A stretch of DNA of 64,000 nt from Geothrix edaphica (GTDB lineage Bacteria; Acidobacteriota; Holophagae; Holophagales; Holophagaceae): contig NZ_BSDC01000001.1 in assembly GCF_030268045.1 (NCBI RefSeq), positions 806,001 through 870,000 of the forward strand, written 5' to 3'. The notes beneath the pieces were generated by a model. It was not told the origin of the DNA. It saw nothing but the letters and a program-made list of their open reading frames with translations, and searched no databases. Position 1 is the stretch's first letter; every line of letters begins with the position of its first letter. The position numbers were made by a program, and so were the translations under genes. This document shows, one piece after another, positions 51,550-61,158 of this stretch.

Positions 51550-52428
51550 CTATCGATCCCCCCAATGCAGCTTCTGCTGGAGCAGGGCGAAGAAGTCGAG
51601 GCCGGGGCGCTGGAGGAGGGTGATGCGCGTGCGGGCCTGGCGCAGGCGCACCTCGTCTCCGGGCAGCAGCTGGTGGCCGATCTGGCCGTCCAGGGTGAGG
51701 TGGGCATCCTCGGCTTCCTCCAGCGTGATGGAGATGGGCTGGGAGGCGGGCACCACGGAAGGCCGCAGGGTCAGGGTGTGCGGGCAGATGGGGGCAATGA
51801 CGAAGGCCTCCAGGCTGGGATGCAGGATGGGGCCGCCCGCGGACAGCGCGTAGGCGGTCGAGCCCGTGGGCGTCGCCACGATGAGGCCATCGGCCTTGAT
51901 GGGCCCGGCGTCCTGGTCGCCCACCCGCAGGTGCATGTCCATGATGCGGGCCAGGGCGCCCTTGGCCACCACCGCGTCGTTCAGCACCGTCTGCTGCGCC
52001 AGCAGGCGTTTGCCGCGCCAGAGTTCCACTTCCAGGGTGGGGCGCCGGTCCGCGACGAGGGTTCCCGCCAGGAAGGCCTGCACGGTGCTGGCGGCCTCGG
52101 AGACGGGATGGGCCGTGAGGAAGCCCAGGGAACCGAGGTTGATGCCCAGGATGGGCGTGCCCCGCATGCCCACGCGCCGGGCCGCGTGGAGCAGCGTCCC
52201 GTCGCCGCCGAGCACCAGGCACAGGTCCGCCACAGGATTCGAAGCGCCCAGGTCCTGGTCCAGGTCCAGCCGGGCGGGGGCCAGGCCGGCCAGGGCCCAG
52301 GCTTCGGCCATCGCCGGCTCGCCCGTCACGATCCAGCCCCGGTCGAGGAAGGGTGGCAGGGCCGCCCGCAGGGTGGAACCCAGGTGCGGGGATTTGACCT
52401 TGGCCACGAGGATCAGTCGCTGGGGCAT
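51550..52428 (-). CDS. nadK: NAD kinase
   Basis: Phosphorylates NAD to NADP in the cytoplasm. The 292-residue protein has the catalytic GGDG motif in CLVLGGDGTLLHAARRV, the NLGSLGFLTAHPVSEAAS segment, DAVVAKGALARIM (NE/D motif region), and SAYALSAGGPILHPSLEAFV with the conserved GSTAYALSAGGP. The start MPQRLILVAKVKSPHLGS is the first ATG that keeps the N-terminal beta strand. It is divergent from the PBP gene by 28 bp, so their promoters must overlap. Confidence 0.97.
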   Translation of the reverse strand: MPQRLILVAKVKSPHLGSTLRAALPPFLDRGWIVTGEPAMAEAWALAGLAPARLDLDQDLGASNPVADLCLVLGGDGTLLHAARRVGMRGTPILGINLGSLGFLTAHPVSEAASTVQAFLAGTLVADRRPTLEVELWRGKRLLAQQTVLNDAVVAKGALARIMDMHLRVGDQDAGPIKADGLIVATPTGSTAYALSAGGPILHPSLEAFVIAPICPHTLTLRPSVVPASQPISITLEEAEDAHLTLDGQIGHQLLPGDEVRLRQARTRITLLQRPGLDFFALLQQKLHWGDR

Positions 52429-52456
52429 GCGACCACTCTAACGCTATCCTTTCTGC

Positions 52457-54940
52457 ATGGCTTCCACCCAGGCATCCTCCTCCTCCCCCACGCGCCGGTG
52501 GCTCGGCCGGGCGCTGTGGGCCTTCGTGGCCCTCGCGGTCGTCGGCGGCACCACCCTGGCGGTGTCCTGGTCCGTGCTCTCGCGGGACGCGGACAGCTTC
52601 CTCACGCTGTTCGCCCTGCGCGTGCCCAAGACCATCACCAAGGTGCTGGACCACGACGGCAACGTCATCGGGATCTTCGCGGAGGAACACCGTGTCGTGA
52701 TCCCCTACGGCGACATCCCCAAGGCCTTCGTGAACGCGCTGGTGGCCACGGAGGACTCGGATTTCTGGGGGCACAGCGGTGTGTCGGGCCGGGGTCTCAT
52801 GCGCTCCGGATGGAATTTCGTGACCAGCTTCGGCCGTCGCCGGGAGGGTGCCTCGACGCTCACCATGCAGCTCATCCGCACCGTCACCGCGAAACGCCAG
52901 AAGCGCCTGGACCGCAAGCTGAAGGAGATCATCCTGGCGCGCAAGCTGGAGAAGGCCTACTCCAAGAAGCAGATCATGGAGATGTACGCCAACGAGGTGT
53001 ATTTCGGCGGCGGACGCTATGGCATCGAGGCCGCGGCTGAGTTCTATTTCGGAAAGAGCGCCCCCCAGCTCAACGTGGAGGAGTGCGCCCTGCTGGCGGG
53101 GCTGGTCCAGAATCCGAACTGGTACAACCCCTACAATCCGGACCCCAAGGCCCGGGCGGCGGCCAGATCCCGGCGCAACCACGTGCTGCTGCGCATGGTG
53201 AAGGAGGACTACCTGAAGGCGCAGGAGGCCAGCCTGCTGGTCGAGAAGCCGATCCGCCTGGCCCGCGAGAACGCCCGTGAAGAGGCCGTGGCCCCCTATG
53301 TGGTGGAGGAGGTCCGCAAGTACCTCTATGAGAAGTACGGCCGGGAGCAGGTCCTGAACGGCGGCCTGGAAGTGACCACCACTGTGGACAGCTTCTGGCA
53401 GGAGGCGGCCAATGGGGCCGTGCGCGCCGGGTTGAAGGTCGTGGACCGGCGCCGAGGGTTCCGGAAGGACGCGGTGCAGTTCGTGACCGATCCCGAGACG
53501 ACGCAGCTCAACGGATGGAAGCGCTACTTCGAGACCGGCGACAGCATCCGGGGCGTCGTCCTCGGCTGGAAGGCGGGCAAGGCGCAGGTGCGGATCGGCA
53601 AGGCCGTCCTGGAGGTGCCGGAGAGCGCGTTTGCCTGGGCCGGCAAGGATCTCCAGAAGCTGCTGCCCCGCGGGGCCGCCCCGCTCTTCCTGGTGAAGTC
53701 CGCCGAGGACGGCACTCCGAAGACTCTGGAGCTGGACCAGGAACCCCAGGTGGAAGGCGCCCTGATGGCGCTCGACCCGAAGACCGGCGAGATCCGCGCC
53801 ATGGTGGGCGGCTACGACTTCAACCGCTCCAAGTTCAACCGCGCGACCCAGGCCCAGCGTCAAGTGGGCTCCACCATGAAGGCCTATGTGTACGGCGCGG
53901 CCTTCACCGCGGGGAAGACGCCCGCCAGCATGGTGCTCGACGTGCCCACGCGCTTCCTGGACACCGTGGACTTCCTCACGGTCACGAACCCGGACGGCAC
54001 ATCGGAATACAAGCCGCTCCGCGGCGGCGTGAAGCCCTACGAGCCGAAGAACTACGAACGGGACTTCTGGGGGCCCATCCCCATCTGGGAGGCCCTGCGC
54101 GATTCCCGCAATGTGCCCGCGGTGCGCACGCTCGAGGAGACCGGAATCCTGAACGTCATCGACTTCGCCCGCAAGTGCGGCATCACGAGCAGCATCCCGC
54201 CCTATCCCAGCATGGCGCTCGGCTCCGCGGACCTGACCCTCAAGGAGATGGTGCGGGGCTACGCCACCATCGCCAACGACGGCCTCCAGGCCCCCTTGCC
54301 CTTCTTCATCAAGAAGGTGGTGGACCGCAACGGCCGCGTCCTCGAGAGCCACAGCGGCGCGGCCACGGAGCAGGTGCTGGATCCCCAGAGCACCTACCAG
54401 CTCATCCAGTGCCTCCAGGGCGTGGCCACCAGCGGCACCGGTGCGAAAAGCAACGAGCTGGGGTGGCCCGTGGCGGGCAAGACCGGCACCACGGACGACC
54501 ACACGGACGGATGGTTCATCGGCTTCTCGACCCGGGTGGTGTGCGGCGTGTGGGTGGGCCTGGACGAGAAGAAGACCATCTTCCGGGGCGCCGATGGCGC
54601 CAAGGTGGCCCTGCCCATCTGGGTCGATTTCATGAAGGCGGCCCTGCCCACCACGCCCCGCGAGGAGTTCCAGGCTCCAGAAGGCCTGGAATGGGCGGAC
54701 ATCGACCGCTACACAGGGTTGCTGGCCACTTCCGCGACCGTGGACCGGGTGCTCCACCTGGCCTTCAAGCCTGGCACCGTCCCCAAGTCCGGCAGCGATG
54801 CCGAGGCCATCCAGAAGGTGAAGGAGGCCCGTGACAAGGCCAATGTGCAGCCCGTGGAGAACCGCATCTGGGGCCGCCCGAAGGTGGTCGAAGAGGCCCC
54901 CAAGCCGGTGGATCTCAACGCGACGGATCCGAACTCCTAG
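52457..54940 (+). CDS. Class A penicillin-binding protein (PBP1A-like)
   Basis: An 827-residue bifunctional cell-wall synthase. One transmembrane helix (about 18-40, LWAFVALAVVGGTTLAVSW) anchors it. The glycosyltransferase domain (about 60-250) has ATEDSDFWGHSGV with the catalytic Glu and GASTLTMQLIRTVTA. The transpeptidase domain has the catalytic SxxK as QVGSTMKAYVY, SxN as DSRNVPA and KTG as VAGKTGTTDD. EIRAMVGGYDFNRSKFNRAT is the family-typical approach to the active site. The C-terminus is Lys/Asp/Pro-rich. It is convergent with the DEAD-box gene across a long terminator hairpin. Confidence 0.95.
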   Translation: MASTQASSSSPTRRWLGRALWAFVALAVVGGTTLAVSWSVLSRDADSFLTLFALRVPKTITKVLDHDGNVIGIFAEEHRVVIPYGDIPKAFVNALVATEDSDFWGHSGVSGRGLMRSGWNFVTSFGRRREGASTLTMQLIRTVTAKRQKRLDRKLKEIILARKLEKAYSKKQIMEMYANEVYFGGGRYGIEAAAEFYFGKSAPQLNVEECALLAGLVQNPNWYNPYNPDPKARAAARSRRNHVLLRMVKEDYLKAQEASLLVEKPIRLARENAREEAVAPYVVEEVRKYLYEKYGREQVLNGGLEVTTTVDSFWQEAANGAVRAGLKVVDRRRGFRKDAVQFVTDPETTQLNGWKRYFETGDSIRGVVLGWKAGKAQVRIGKAVLEVPESAFAWAGKDLQKLLPRGAAPLFLVKSAEDGTPKTLELDQEPQVEGALMALDPKTGEIRAMVGGYDFNRSKFNRATQAQRQVGSTMKAYVYGAAFTAGKTPASMVLDVPTRFLDTVDFLTVTNPDGTSEYKPLRGGVKPYEPKNYERDFWGPIPIWEALRDSRNVPAVRTLEETGILNVIDFARKCGITSSIPPYPSMALGSADLTLKEMVRGYATIANDGLQAPLPFFIKKVVDRNGRVLESHSGAATEQVLDPQSTYQLIQCLQGVATSGTGAKSNELGWPVAGKTGTTDDHTDGWFIGFSTRVVCGVWVGLDEKKTIFRGADGAKVALPIWVDFMKAALPTTPREEFQAPEGLEWADIDRYTGLLATSATVDRVLHLAFKPGTVPKSGSDAEAIQKVKEARDKANVQPVENRIWGRPKVVEEAPKPVDLNATDPNS

Positions 54941-54970
54941 GGTGTGTCCCACCCCATCTTTGCCGCATAG

Positions 54971-55008
54971 GCACAAAACGAGGGCGCCTTCGCGCCCTCG
55001 TTTTGTGC
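54971..55008. terminator. Bidirectional terminator with 17-bp stem
   Basis: A perfect 17-bp stem GCACAAAACGAGGGCGC / GCGCCCTCGTTTTGTGC with a CTTC loop lies between the convergent PBP and DEAD-box genes. TTTT lies on the outer face of each arm, so both strands can terminate here. Confidence 0.93.
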
Positions 55009-55033
55009 CTTGGGTTGACGCCAGCCAGAGCTG

Positions 55034-56644
55034 CTACTTCTTCTTCCACGCCTTGGCCGGAGCGGCCTTCCAGGGGCGGGGCGTGTCCTTGGGAGCGGGG
55101 CGATCCTCCCAGGTCCGGCTCGGGCGCGCTGCGGTCTCCGGCTTGGGCTTCTGGTAGGGGCGGGGCTTCTCATCGAACTCGCGGCGGGGCTTGAAGCTGC
55201 CGTCGGGGCGGGTCTTGGAGAAGGCGGAATCGGGCCGGGGCGCCTCGCCGCGGGCAGCGCTGCGTTCCGCGTAGGTGCGCTGGGGGCGGGGGCCGCCCTC
55301 TTTGCGCTCGCGGGTGGAGTCGAAGCGGGGCTTGGCCTTCTTCTCCGGCTCATTCGGCAGGTCGAAACCGGCGGACTTCTCGGCCTGGACCAGGCCCAGC
55401 AGGCCCGCCACGAGGCGCACGGGATCAGCGTCCTTCAGCATCTGGGTGGCCTGGGCCAGGAGGGCGGCGCTCGCGGCACCCTGGATGCCATCCAGGAGCT
55501 TGGCGGCCTGGGCTTCGCGGATCTCCGCAGGGGTGGGAACGGCGCGCCAGTCCAGCTTGAGCCCGCCGCGGCGGCCCCAGGCCAGGAGGATGCGGCTTTC
55601 CTTCCAGCCCACGAGGGCCAGGCTGGTGCCCTTGGCGCCGGCGCGGCCGGTGCGGCCGCTGCGGTGGATGTAGTTCTCGAGCTGCGTGGGGATGCCCACG
55701 TGCACCACGAGCGGCAGGCCGGTGATGTCGAGCCCGCGCGCGGCCACGTCGGTGGCCACCAGGTAGCGCAGCTTGCCGTCCTTGAACTGGCCCAGGATGC
55801 GGGTGCGGGTGGCCTGGGCGAGATCGCCGTGCAGGAAGGCCGCGGGCAGGCCCGACACCGTCAGCTCTTCCGCGACCTCCTCGGTCTGGGCCTTGGTCTT
55901 GGTGAAGATCAGGGCGGCGCTGGGCTGGTCGCGGAGCAGCAGGTTCACGAGGGCCCGCACATGCTGGTGGTCGGGCACCAGCACGGGCGTGTGGGCGATG
56001 TCGGCATGCACGGCATGCTCGCCGGCATCGGCCAGCTGGATCTGCACGGGGTCTTTGAGGAAGCGCTTCGCGAGCTTGGCGATGGGGGCGGGCAGGGTGG
56101 CCGAGAACAGATAGGTCTGCGGACCTTCAGGCACCTTGGCGAGGATGGTCTCCACGTCCTCGAGGAAGCCCATGTTCAGCATCTCGTCGCACTCGTCGAG
56201 GACGATCATGCTCACGCGGCTCAGGTCGAGGGTACCGCGGTCCAGGTGATCCTTCACCCGGCCCGGCGTGCCCACGACCACGGGGGAGCCCATCTGCAGG
56301 GCCCGGAGCTGGGGCGGGTAGGCCACGCCGCCGACGAGGTTGGCGATGGGCAGCTTGGGCATGAGGCTGTGCAGCTCGGCACCCACCTGCTGGGCCAGCT
56401 CCCGCGTGGGCGCGAGGATGAGGGCCTGGGTGTGGCGCTCATCGGAGAGCCGGTGCAGCAGGGGCAGGCCGAAGGCCAAGGTCTTGCCCGAGCCGGTGCG
56501 GCTCTGCACGAGCAGGTCGCGACCTTCGAGGCCCGGCTTGAAGGTCTGGGCCTGGACGGGCATGGGGGTCTCGAAGCCGCGCTTGGCCAGGGCGGCCAAA
56601 AGCACTTCGTTGCAGCCGAGGGCTGCAAAGGTCGTCTCACTCAC
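55034..56644 (-). CDS. DEAD-box RNA helicase with basic C-terminal tail
   Basis: A 536-residue ATP-dependent RNA helicase. Q-motif region GFETPMPVQAQTF, Walker A SRTGSGKTLAF, PTRELAQQ, GTPGRVKD, motif II as DECD (VLDECDEMLNMGF) instead of DEAD, SATLP, TDVAARGLD and HRSGRTGRAG are present. The C-terminal 120 or so residues are Arg/Lys/Pro-rich (for example RPYQKPKPETAARPSRTW), as in RhlE/CsdA tails that bind RNA. The GTG at 56644 has GGGAGA upstream; a longer frame has no conserved sequence. It is likely to act in ribosome biogenesis or RNA decay. It is convergent with PBP. Confidence 0.94.
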   Translation of the reverse strand: MSETTFAALGCNEVLLAALAKRGFETPMPVQAQTFKPGLEGRDLLVQSRTGSGKTLAFGLPLLHRLSDERHTQALILAPTRELAQQVGAELHSLMPKLPIANLVGGVAYPPQLRALQMGSPVVVGTPGRVKDHLDRGTLDLSRVSMIVLDECDEMLNMGFLEDVETILAKVPEGPQTYLFSATLPAPIAKLAKRFLKDPVQIQLADAGEHAVHADIAHTPVLVPDHQHVRALVNLLLRDQPSAALIFTKTKAQTEEVAEELTVSGLPAAFLHGDLAQATRTRILGQFKDGKLRYLVATDVAARGLDITGLPLVVHVGIPTQLENYIHRSGRTGRAGAKGTSLALVGWKESRILLAWGRRGGLKLDWRAVPTPAEIREAQAAKLLDGIQGAASAALLAQATQMLKDADPVRLVAGLLGLVQAEKSAGFDLPNEPEKKAKPRFDSTRERKEGGPRPQRTYAERSAARGEAPRPDSAFSKTRPDGSFKPRREFDEKPRPYQKPKPETAARPSRTWEDRPAPKDTPRPWKAAPAKAWKKK

Positions 56645-56792
56645 TGGTATCTCCCGGGGCTGTCCCTGCGCGAGTGTGCCGAATGGCAGTCTCTGTTGGC
56701 GGACAGCGCCAGCCGGGAGGGGCCCAAACAATCAGCATCCCATGAAATGCCTTGATATTCCAGGAAGAATCGCGAGTCGGGCATACTGGTCC

Positions 56793-57851
56793 ATGGCCCT
56801 CCCCCCTGATCGCATCCTCACCCTTCCCCTCGGCTCCGACCCCTCCCTGCGCCGGCGCTACATGCTGCTCGACGAGGATCTCCCGGCCAACGTGCGCTTC
56901 GGGCTGATCCTGGAGGTGCTCGACAAGGTGGCCGAGGAGTGCGCCCTCGACTACGCGCGGCAGGCCCATCCCCAGGCCCGGGTGGTGACGGCGGCCATCG
57001 ACAACATCTATGTGCGCAGTGCCGCCGACGTCCACCGCGATCTCGTGTTCCGCGCGCGGGTCAATTTCGTGGGCCGCACGAGCCTGGAGGTGGGCATCCG
57101 CGTCGAGCACGCTGCCGGCGCCGATGGCAGCCCACCCGCGCACATCGCCTCCTGCTACTTCACCATGGTGGCCCGCAGCACCACGGGAGCCGCTGCGGAG
57201 AGCCTCGTGCTGCCGGCCTTTGAACCCGACGACGCCCTGGCGGTGCGGCGCTGGGAGCGGGCCATCGCGCGGCGGGAAGGCTACCGGCACCAGCTGCATC
57301 AGGCCCAGGAACCCCCCAGCCGCGAGGAATACGCCCTGCTGACGTCCCTGCATGCGGCCCAGGAAGAGCCCGCGTTCCAGGGCCTCATGGCCGCGGACTG
57401 CGTCACCAGCGGCTGGGAGCGCACCTATCCGGAGCACGAGAACGTCCCCACCAAGATCTTCGGCGGGCACCTGATCCGCCAGGCGTTCGAGCTGTCTTCC
57501 ATCTGCGCCGAGCAGGTGGCCCCGCACCGGCCTGTCATCGTGGCGGTGAACCGCATCAACTTCGTCCAGCCTGTGCGCATGGGCGACAAGCTCCAGTTCC
57601 TCAGCCGGGCGGTCTACTCCGGGAGCACCAGCGTCTGCGTGGAGACGGACATCATCCGCATCAGTCGCGACCGCACCCAGACGAACCTCTCCAACAGCTG
57701 CGTCTTCACGTTCGCGAACGTGGACGACGAACTGCGCCCCCAGCCGGTGCCGCCCATCTATCCCACCACCTACGCCGAGGATGCCCGCTACCTGGCCGCC
57801 CACCGGCGCCGCGCGGCACGGCTGGCCTGGAAGGCGTCCCGGGGACGGTGA
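56793..57851 (+). CDS. Double-hotdog acyl-CoA thioesterase-like protein
   Basis: A 352-residue protein with two hotdog-fold domains. The first (about 30-145) has VVTAAIDNIYVRSAADVHRD, LVFRARVNFVGRTSLEVGIR and CYFTMVARST. The second (about 220-330) has VPTKIFGGHLIRQAFELSSI, IVAVNRINFVQPVRMGDKLQ and FLSRAVYSGSTSVCVETDI. This matches acyl-CoA hydrolases of the ACOT/BFIT type. The ATG at 56793 was chosen from the conserved start; an upstream ATG at 56742 is in frame but neither has a clear ribosome binding site. The region between the divergent helicase and this gene is 148 bp. The sixA-like gene follows after 24 bp. Confidence 0.85.
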   Translation: MALPPDRILTLPLGSDPSLRRRYMLLDEDLPANVRFGLILEVLDKVAEECALDYARQAHPQARVVTAAIDNIYVRSAADVHRDLVFRARVNFVGRTSLEVGIRVEHAAGADGSPPAHIASCYFTMVARSTTGAAAESLVLPAFEPDDALAVRRWERAIARREGYRHQLHQAQEPPSREEYALLTSLHAAQEEPAFQGLMAADCVTSGWERTYPEHENVPTKIFGGHLIRQAFELSSICAEQVAPHRPVIVAVNRINFVQPVRMGDKLQFLSRAVYSGSTSVCVETDIIRISRDRTQTNLSNSCVFTFANVDDELRPQPVPPIYPTTYAEDARYLAAHRRRAARLAWKASRGR

Positions 57852-57875
57852 GCCCGAGGGCGGTAAGATCGCCTC

Positions 57876-58352
57876 ATGACCACGCTGCTCCTCATCCGCC
57901 ATGGCATCGCCGAGGACCTCCGGTCCGGCCAGCGCGACGCGGACCGCGCGCTGACCCGCGAAGGCTGGACCAAAACCCGCGCGGCCATGCAGGGCCTGGT
58001 GGCCCAGGGCCACGTCCCCACCCGGGGCTTCAGCAGCCCCTACCGCCGCGCCATGGAGACCATGGCCTGCCTCCAGGAGGCCGCAGGGGCCTTCCCCATG
58101 GAGACTTCCCTGATGGTGCTGCCGGAGAGCCGCCCTCCCCAGGCTGACCTCTGGCTGCGGGGCCTGGCGGCGGAGGCGGAGGGCACCCTCGCGGTCATCA
58201 GCCACCAGCCCTTCCTCGGGGAGCTGATCTTCCACCTCACGGGCCGCAGCCTCGAGGTGAAGAAGGCCAGCTGCGCCGTCATCCGCTGGGAGGCCGGTGT
58301 CTGGCGCTTCGAGCGGCAGTACCAGCCGTCGGAACTGAGGCATGGATCATGA
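57876..58352 (+). CDS. sixA: SixA-like phosphohistidine phosphatase
   Basis: A 158-residue cytoplasmic histidine phosphatase. The catalytic His is in LLIRHGIAEDL, the arginine-bearing substrate loop in ALTREGWTK, FSSPYRRAMETM is the typical phosphate-pocket segment, and VISHQPFLGEL has the second His. Short size and lack of signal fit SixA, which dephosphorylates phosphohistidine on HPt or PTS proteins. Its stop overlaps the next ATG by 4 bp (ATGA), which couples it to the alpha/beta hydrolase. Confidence 0.9.
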   Translation: MTTLLLIRHGIAEDLRSGQRDADRALTREGWTKTRAAMQGLVAQGHVPTRGFSSPYRRAMETMACLQEAAGAFPMETSLMVLPESRPPQADLWLRGLAAEAEGTLAVISHQPFLGELIFHLTGRSLEVKKASCAVIRWEAGVWRFERQYQPSELRHGS

Positions 58353-59185
58353 GGCCCCAGGCCACCTTCGTGACCCTGGCCTCAGGCGTGAAGCTCCACT
58401 ACCGCGTGCAGGGGAATCCCCAGGGCCCCTGGCTGGTGCTGCTGAATGGCCTGCTGTCGGACACCACCATGTGGGCCGGGGTGCTGCCGGGCCTGGCGGA
58501 CCGCTACCGCGTCCTCACCTTCGACAGCCGGGGGCAGGGGAAGTCCGACGCGCCCGAGGCGGGGCCCTATGCCACGGCCCTGCTGGCGCAGGAGGCCTGG
58601 GAGCTCTTCGGCGCCCTGGGTGTGGAACGTCCCTGGCTCGTGGGCCTGTCCAACGGCAGCGCCATGAGCCTGGAGCTGCTCACCACCCATCCCGGCGCCT
58701 TCGCCGGGGCGATCCTCACCAGCGCCATGTGCCGCATCGACTTCGCCATGGCCCTCAAGACCGAGCACTGGGCCCGCTGCCTGGAGGTGGGCGGCCCTCT
58801 GATGCAGTTCGACGCCGTGGCGCCTTTCCTCTGGGGCGACGCATTCCTGGAGGCCCGCCACGGCGTGCTGCGGGCCTACCACCAGGTGGTGACGGGTGGC
58901 GCCGGGAAGCCTCTGCACGGCAACCTGCACCAGATCCGGGGGATCCTCGGCTGGGACATCCGGGAGCGCCTGAGTCTCATCCAGGATCCGGTCCTGCTGC
59001 TCTCCGGCGCCGAAGATCTGCTGACGCCGCCCTGGAAATGCCTGGAGACCGCCCGGCGCATTCCCGGGAGCCGCTTTGAGATCATTCCGGGTATCGGGCA
59101 TGCCTACCCCGTGGAGGATCCCAGGAAATTCGTGGCATTGATTCGGGCCTTCATGGATAAAGTCGACGCCGGGTTTGGCCGATAG
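58349..59185 (+). CDS. Alpha/beta-fold hydrolase
   Basis: A 278-residue alpha/beta hydrolase. The oxyanion-region motif LVLLNGLLSDTTMW, the TFDSRGQGKSD block and the nucleophile elbow GLSNGSAMSLEL (G-x-S-x-G) with candidate Ser are present. Asp in LLLSGAEDLLTPPW and His in IPGIGHAYPVEDP complete a probable catalytic triad. The substrate is unknown; similar proteins act as esterases, dienelactone-type or chlorohydrolase enzymes. It starts inside the sixA stop (ATGA). rho follows after 66 bp. Confidence 0.92.
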   Translation: MRPQATFVTLASGVKLHYRVQGNPQGPWLVLLNGLLSDTTMWAGVLPGLADRYRVLTFDSRGQGKSDAPEAGPYATALLAQEAWELFGALGVERPWLVGLSNGSAMSLELLTTHPGAFAGAILTSAMCRIDFAMALKTEHWARCLEVGGPLMQFDAVAPFLWGDAFLEARHGVLRAYHQVVTGGAGKPLHGNLHQIRGILGWDIRERLSLIQDPVLLLSGAEDLLTPPWKCLETARRIPGSRFEIIPGIGHAYPVEDPRKFVALIRAFMDKVDAGFGR

Positions 59186-59251
59186 GGGAATCTGGCCTAC
59201 CATACATGCTTCCCCGAGCCACTTCCGACTCGCCCTGCCCCGAGGTGACCT

Positions 59252-60544
59252 ATGGCCACCCCTTCTCAGTCTCCCGCCATCTTGAGCTTGCAAGAGCTCA
59301 AAGAGCTCTCCATCGGCAAGCTGGCCGAACTGGCGAAGGATCTGCAGATCGAGAGCCCGCTGTCCATGCGCAAGCAGGAGCTGGTGTTCCGGGTGCTCCA
59401 GGCCCAGGCCGAGCGCGAGGGCCAGTTCTTCGCCGAGGGCGTGCTGGAGGTGCTGCCGGAGGGCTTCGGCTTCCTGCGCAGCCCCGACCAGAACTACCTC
59501 GCCGGGCCCGAGGACATCTACATCTCGCCCAGCCAGATCCGCAAGTTCAACCTGCGCACCGGCGACACGCTCTCCGGCATGATCCGCGCCCCCAAGGAGG
59601 GCGAGAAGTTCTTCGCCATGCTGCGGGTGGACGCCGTGAACTTCGATCCGCCGACGCTGGCCAAGGAGCGCATCCACTTCGATGACCTGGTGCCGCTCTA
59701 CCCCAAGCACCATCTGCGCATGGAGCGGGACGCCCAGGAGCTGAGCACCCGCGTCATGGACCTGATGACGCCCCTGGGCAAGGGCCAGCGCGCCCTCATC
59801 GTGGCCCCGCCGCGCACGGGCAAGACCGTGCTGCTGCAGAACATCGCCAACTCCATCACCGCCAACCACCCGGAAGTGTTCCTCATCGTGCTGCTCATCG
59901 ACGAGCGGCCCGAGGAAGTCACCGACATGGAGCGCAGCGTGAAGGGCGAGGTGGTCTCCAGCACCTTCGACGAGCCCGCCACCCGCCACGTCCAGGTGGC
60001 CGAGATGGTCATCGAGAAGGCCAAGCGCCTCGTGGAGCACAAGAAGGACGTGGTGATCCTGCTGGACTCCATCACCCGCCTGGGCCGGGCCTACAACACC
60101 GTGGTGCCCCCCAGCGGCAAGGTGCTCTCCGGCGGCGTGGACTCCAACGCGCTGCAGCGGCCGAAGCGGTTCTTCGGCGCGGCACGCAACATCGAGACGG
60201 GCGGCAGCCTGACGATCATCGCCACGGCCCTCATCGAGACCGGCAGCCGCATGGACGACGTGATCTTCGAGGAGTTCAAGGGCACCGGCAACAGCGAGAT
60301 CGTGCTGGACCGCAAGCTCAGCGACAAGCGCATCTTCCCGGCCATGGACATCCAGAAGTCCGGCACCCGCAAGGAGGACCTGCTCATCGACGCCGCCAAG
60401 CTCGCCAAGATCTGGGTGCTCCGCAAGATCCTCAGCGCCAGCGGCCCCAGCGAGAGCATGGAGCTGTTGGTGGATCGGCTCGGGAAGGCCAAGACCAACG
60501 ATGAGTTCCTGGCCAATCTCCAGGAGCCGCCCCCGCGGCGCTAG
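59252..60544 (+). CDS. rho: Transcription termination factor Rho
   Basis: A 430-residue hexameric helicase. The N-terminal helical and cold-shock-like RNA-binding region includes [35 protein letters not shown] and [18 protein letters not shown]. The ATPase core has Walker [51 protein letters not shown] and the Q/R-loop. Length is standard, so it is the short type without an acidic insertion. GAGGTGA lies 3 nt before the ATG. The 66-bp leader shows no structured attenuator that I can see. Confidence 0.98.
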   Translation: MATPSQSPAILSLQELKELSIGKLAELAKDLQIESPLSMRKQELVFRVLQAQAEREGQFFAEGVLEVLPEGFGFLRSPDQNYLAGPEDIYISPSQIRKFNLRTGDTLSGMIRAPKEGEKFFAMLRVDAVNFDPPTLAKERIHFDDLVPLYPKHHLRMERDAQELSTRVMDLMTPLGKGQRALIVAPPRTGKTVLLQNIANSITANHPEVFLIVLLIDERPEEVTDMERSVKGEVVSSTFDEPATRHVQVAEMVIEKAKRLVEHKKDVVILLDSITRLGRAYNTVVPPSGKVLSGGVDSNALQRPKRFFGAARNIETGGSLTIIATALIETGSRMDDVIFEEFKGTGNSEIVLDRKLSDKRIFPAMDIQKSGTRKEDLLIDAAKLAKIWVLRKILSASGPSESMELLVDRLGKAKTNDEFLANLQEPPPRR

Positions 60545-60546
60545 CC

Positions 60547-61158
60547 ATGACCGGCATGGCGCAGCATTGGGAGAAGATCCACGCCACGAAGGGCAATGCC
60601 GTGAGCTGGTACCAGCCCACCTCAACGGAATCCGCGCGGCTGATCCGGGCCTGCGGGTTGCCACCGGGGGCTTCGGTGCTGGATGTGGGCGCCGGAGCCT
60701 CGGTGCTGGTGGATGAGCTGCTAAAAGCGGGCTATCGGCCCACCTTGCTGGAGATCGCGGAAGCGGCCTTCGTCCGGGTGAAGGACCGGCTGGGGGCGAG
60801 GGCTGCGGAGGTACGCTTCATCCTGGGTGACATCACGGGGACGGAATTGCCCGAGGCCGCCTACGATCTGTGGCACGACCGGGCGGTCTTCCACTTCCTC
60901 ACGGAGCCGGCCCAGCGCACGGCCTACGTGCAGGCCTTGCAGCGGGCTCTGAGACCTGGCGGCTTCGTGGTGCTCGCCGGATTCGCACCCGACGGCCCCG
61001 AGAAGTGCAGCGGCCTGCCGGTCTGCAGGTACGATGCGCAGGGCATCGCGGAACAGCTGGGGGCTGAGTTCGAGTTGCTGGAATCCGTGAGGGAGCTGCA
61101 CCCCACGCCTTCCGGTGCCACCCAGGCCTTCCAATACACGCGGTTCCGGCGGCTCTGA
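60547..61158 (+). CDS. Class I SAM-dependent methyltransferase
   Basis: A 203-residue methyltransferase. Motif I is SVLDVGAGASVLVDELL. TLLEIAEAAF, ILGDITGTELPEAAYDLWHD and DRAVFHFL resemble thiopurine/tellurite-type and small-molecule methyltransferases. ALRPGGFVVLAGFAPDG is the post-motif segment. The N-terminus AQHWEKIHATKGNAVSWYQP is typical of this family. The start lies 2 bp after the rho stop, so it is coupled. The substrate is unknown. A palindrome begins within its last codons. Confidence 0.88.
   Translation: MTGMAQHWEKIHATKGNAVSWYQPTSTESARLIRACGLPPGASVLDVGAGASVLVDELLKAGYRPTLLEIAEAAFVRVKDRLGARAAEVRFILGDITGTELPEAAYDLWHDRAVFHFLTEPAQRTAYVQALQRALRPGGFVVLAGFAPDGPEKCSGLPVCRYDAQGIAEQLGAEFELLESVRELHPTPSGATQAFQYTRFRRL

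Noticed and set aside
51503-54976. Minus-strand open frame of 1157 codons
   Set aside because: It covers the PBP gene on the opposite strand and part of nadK out of frame, lacks any domain, and is explained by strong codon bias of the real gene.
58382-60664. Minus-strand open frame of 760 codons
   Set aside because: Antisense to the hydrolase and rho genes, whose products have complete recognised motifs.
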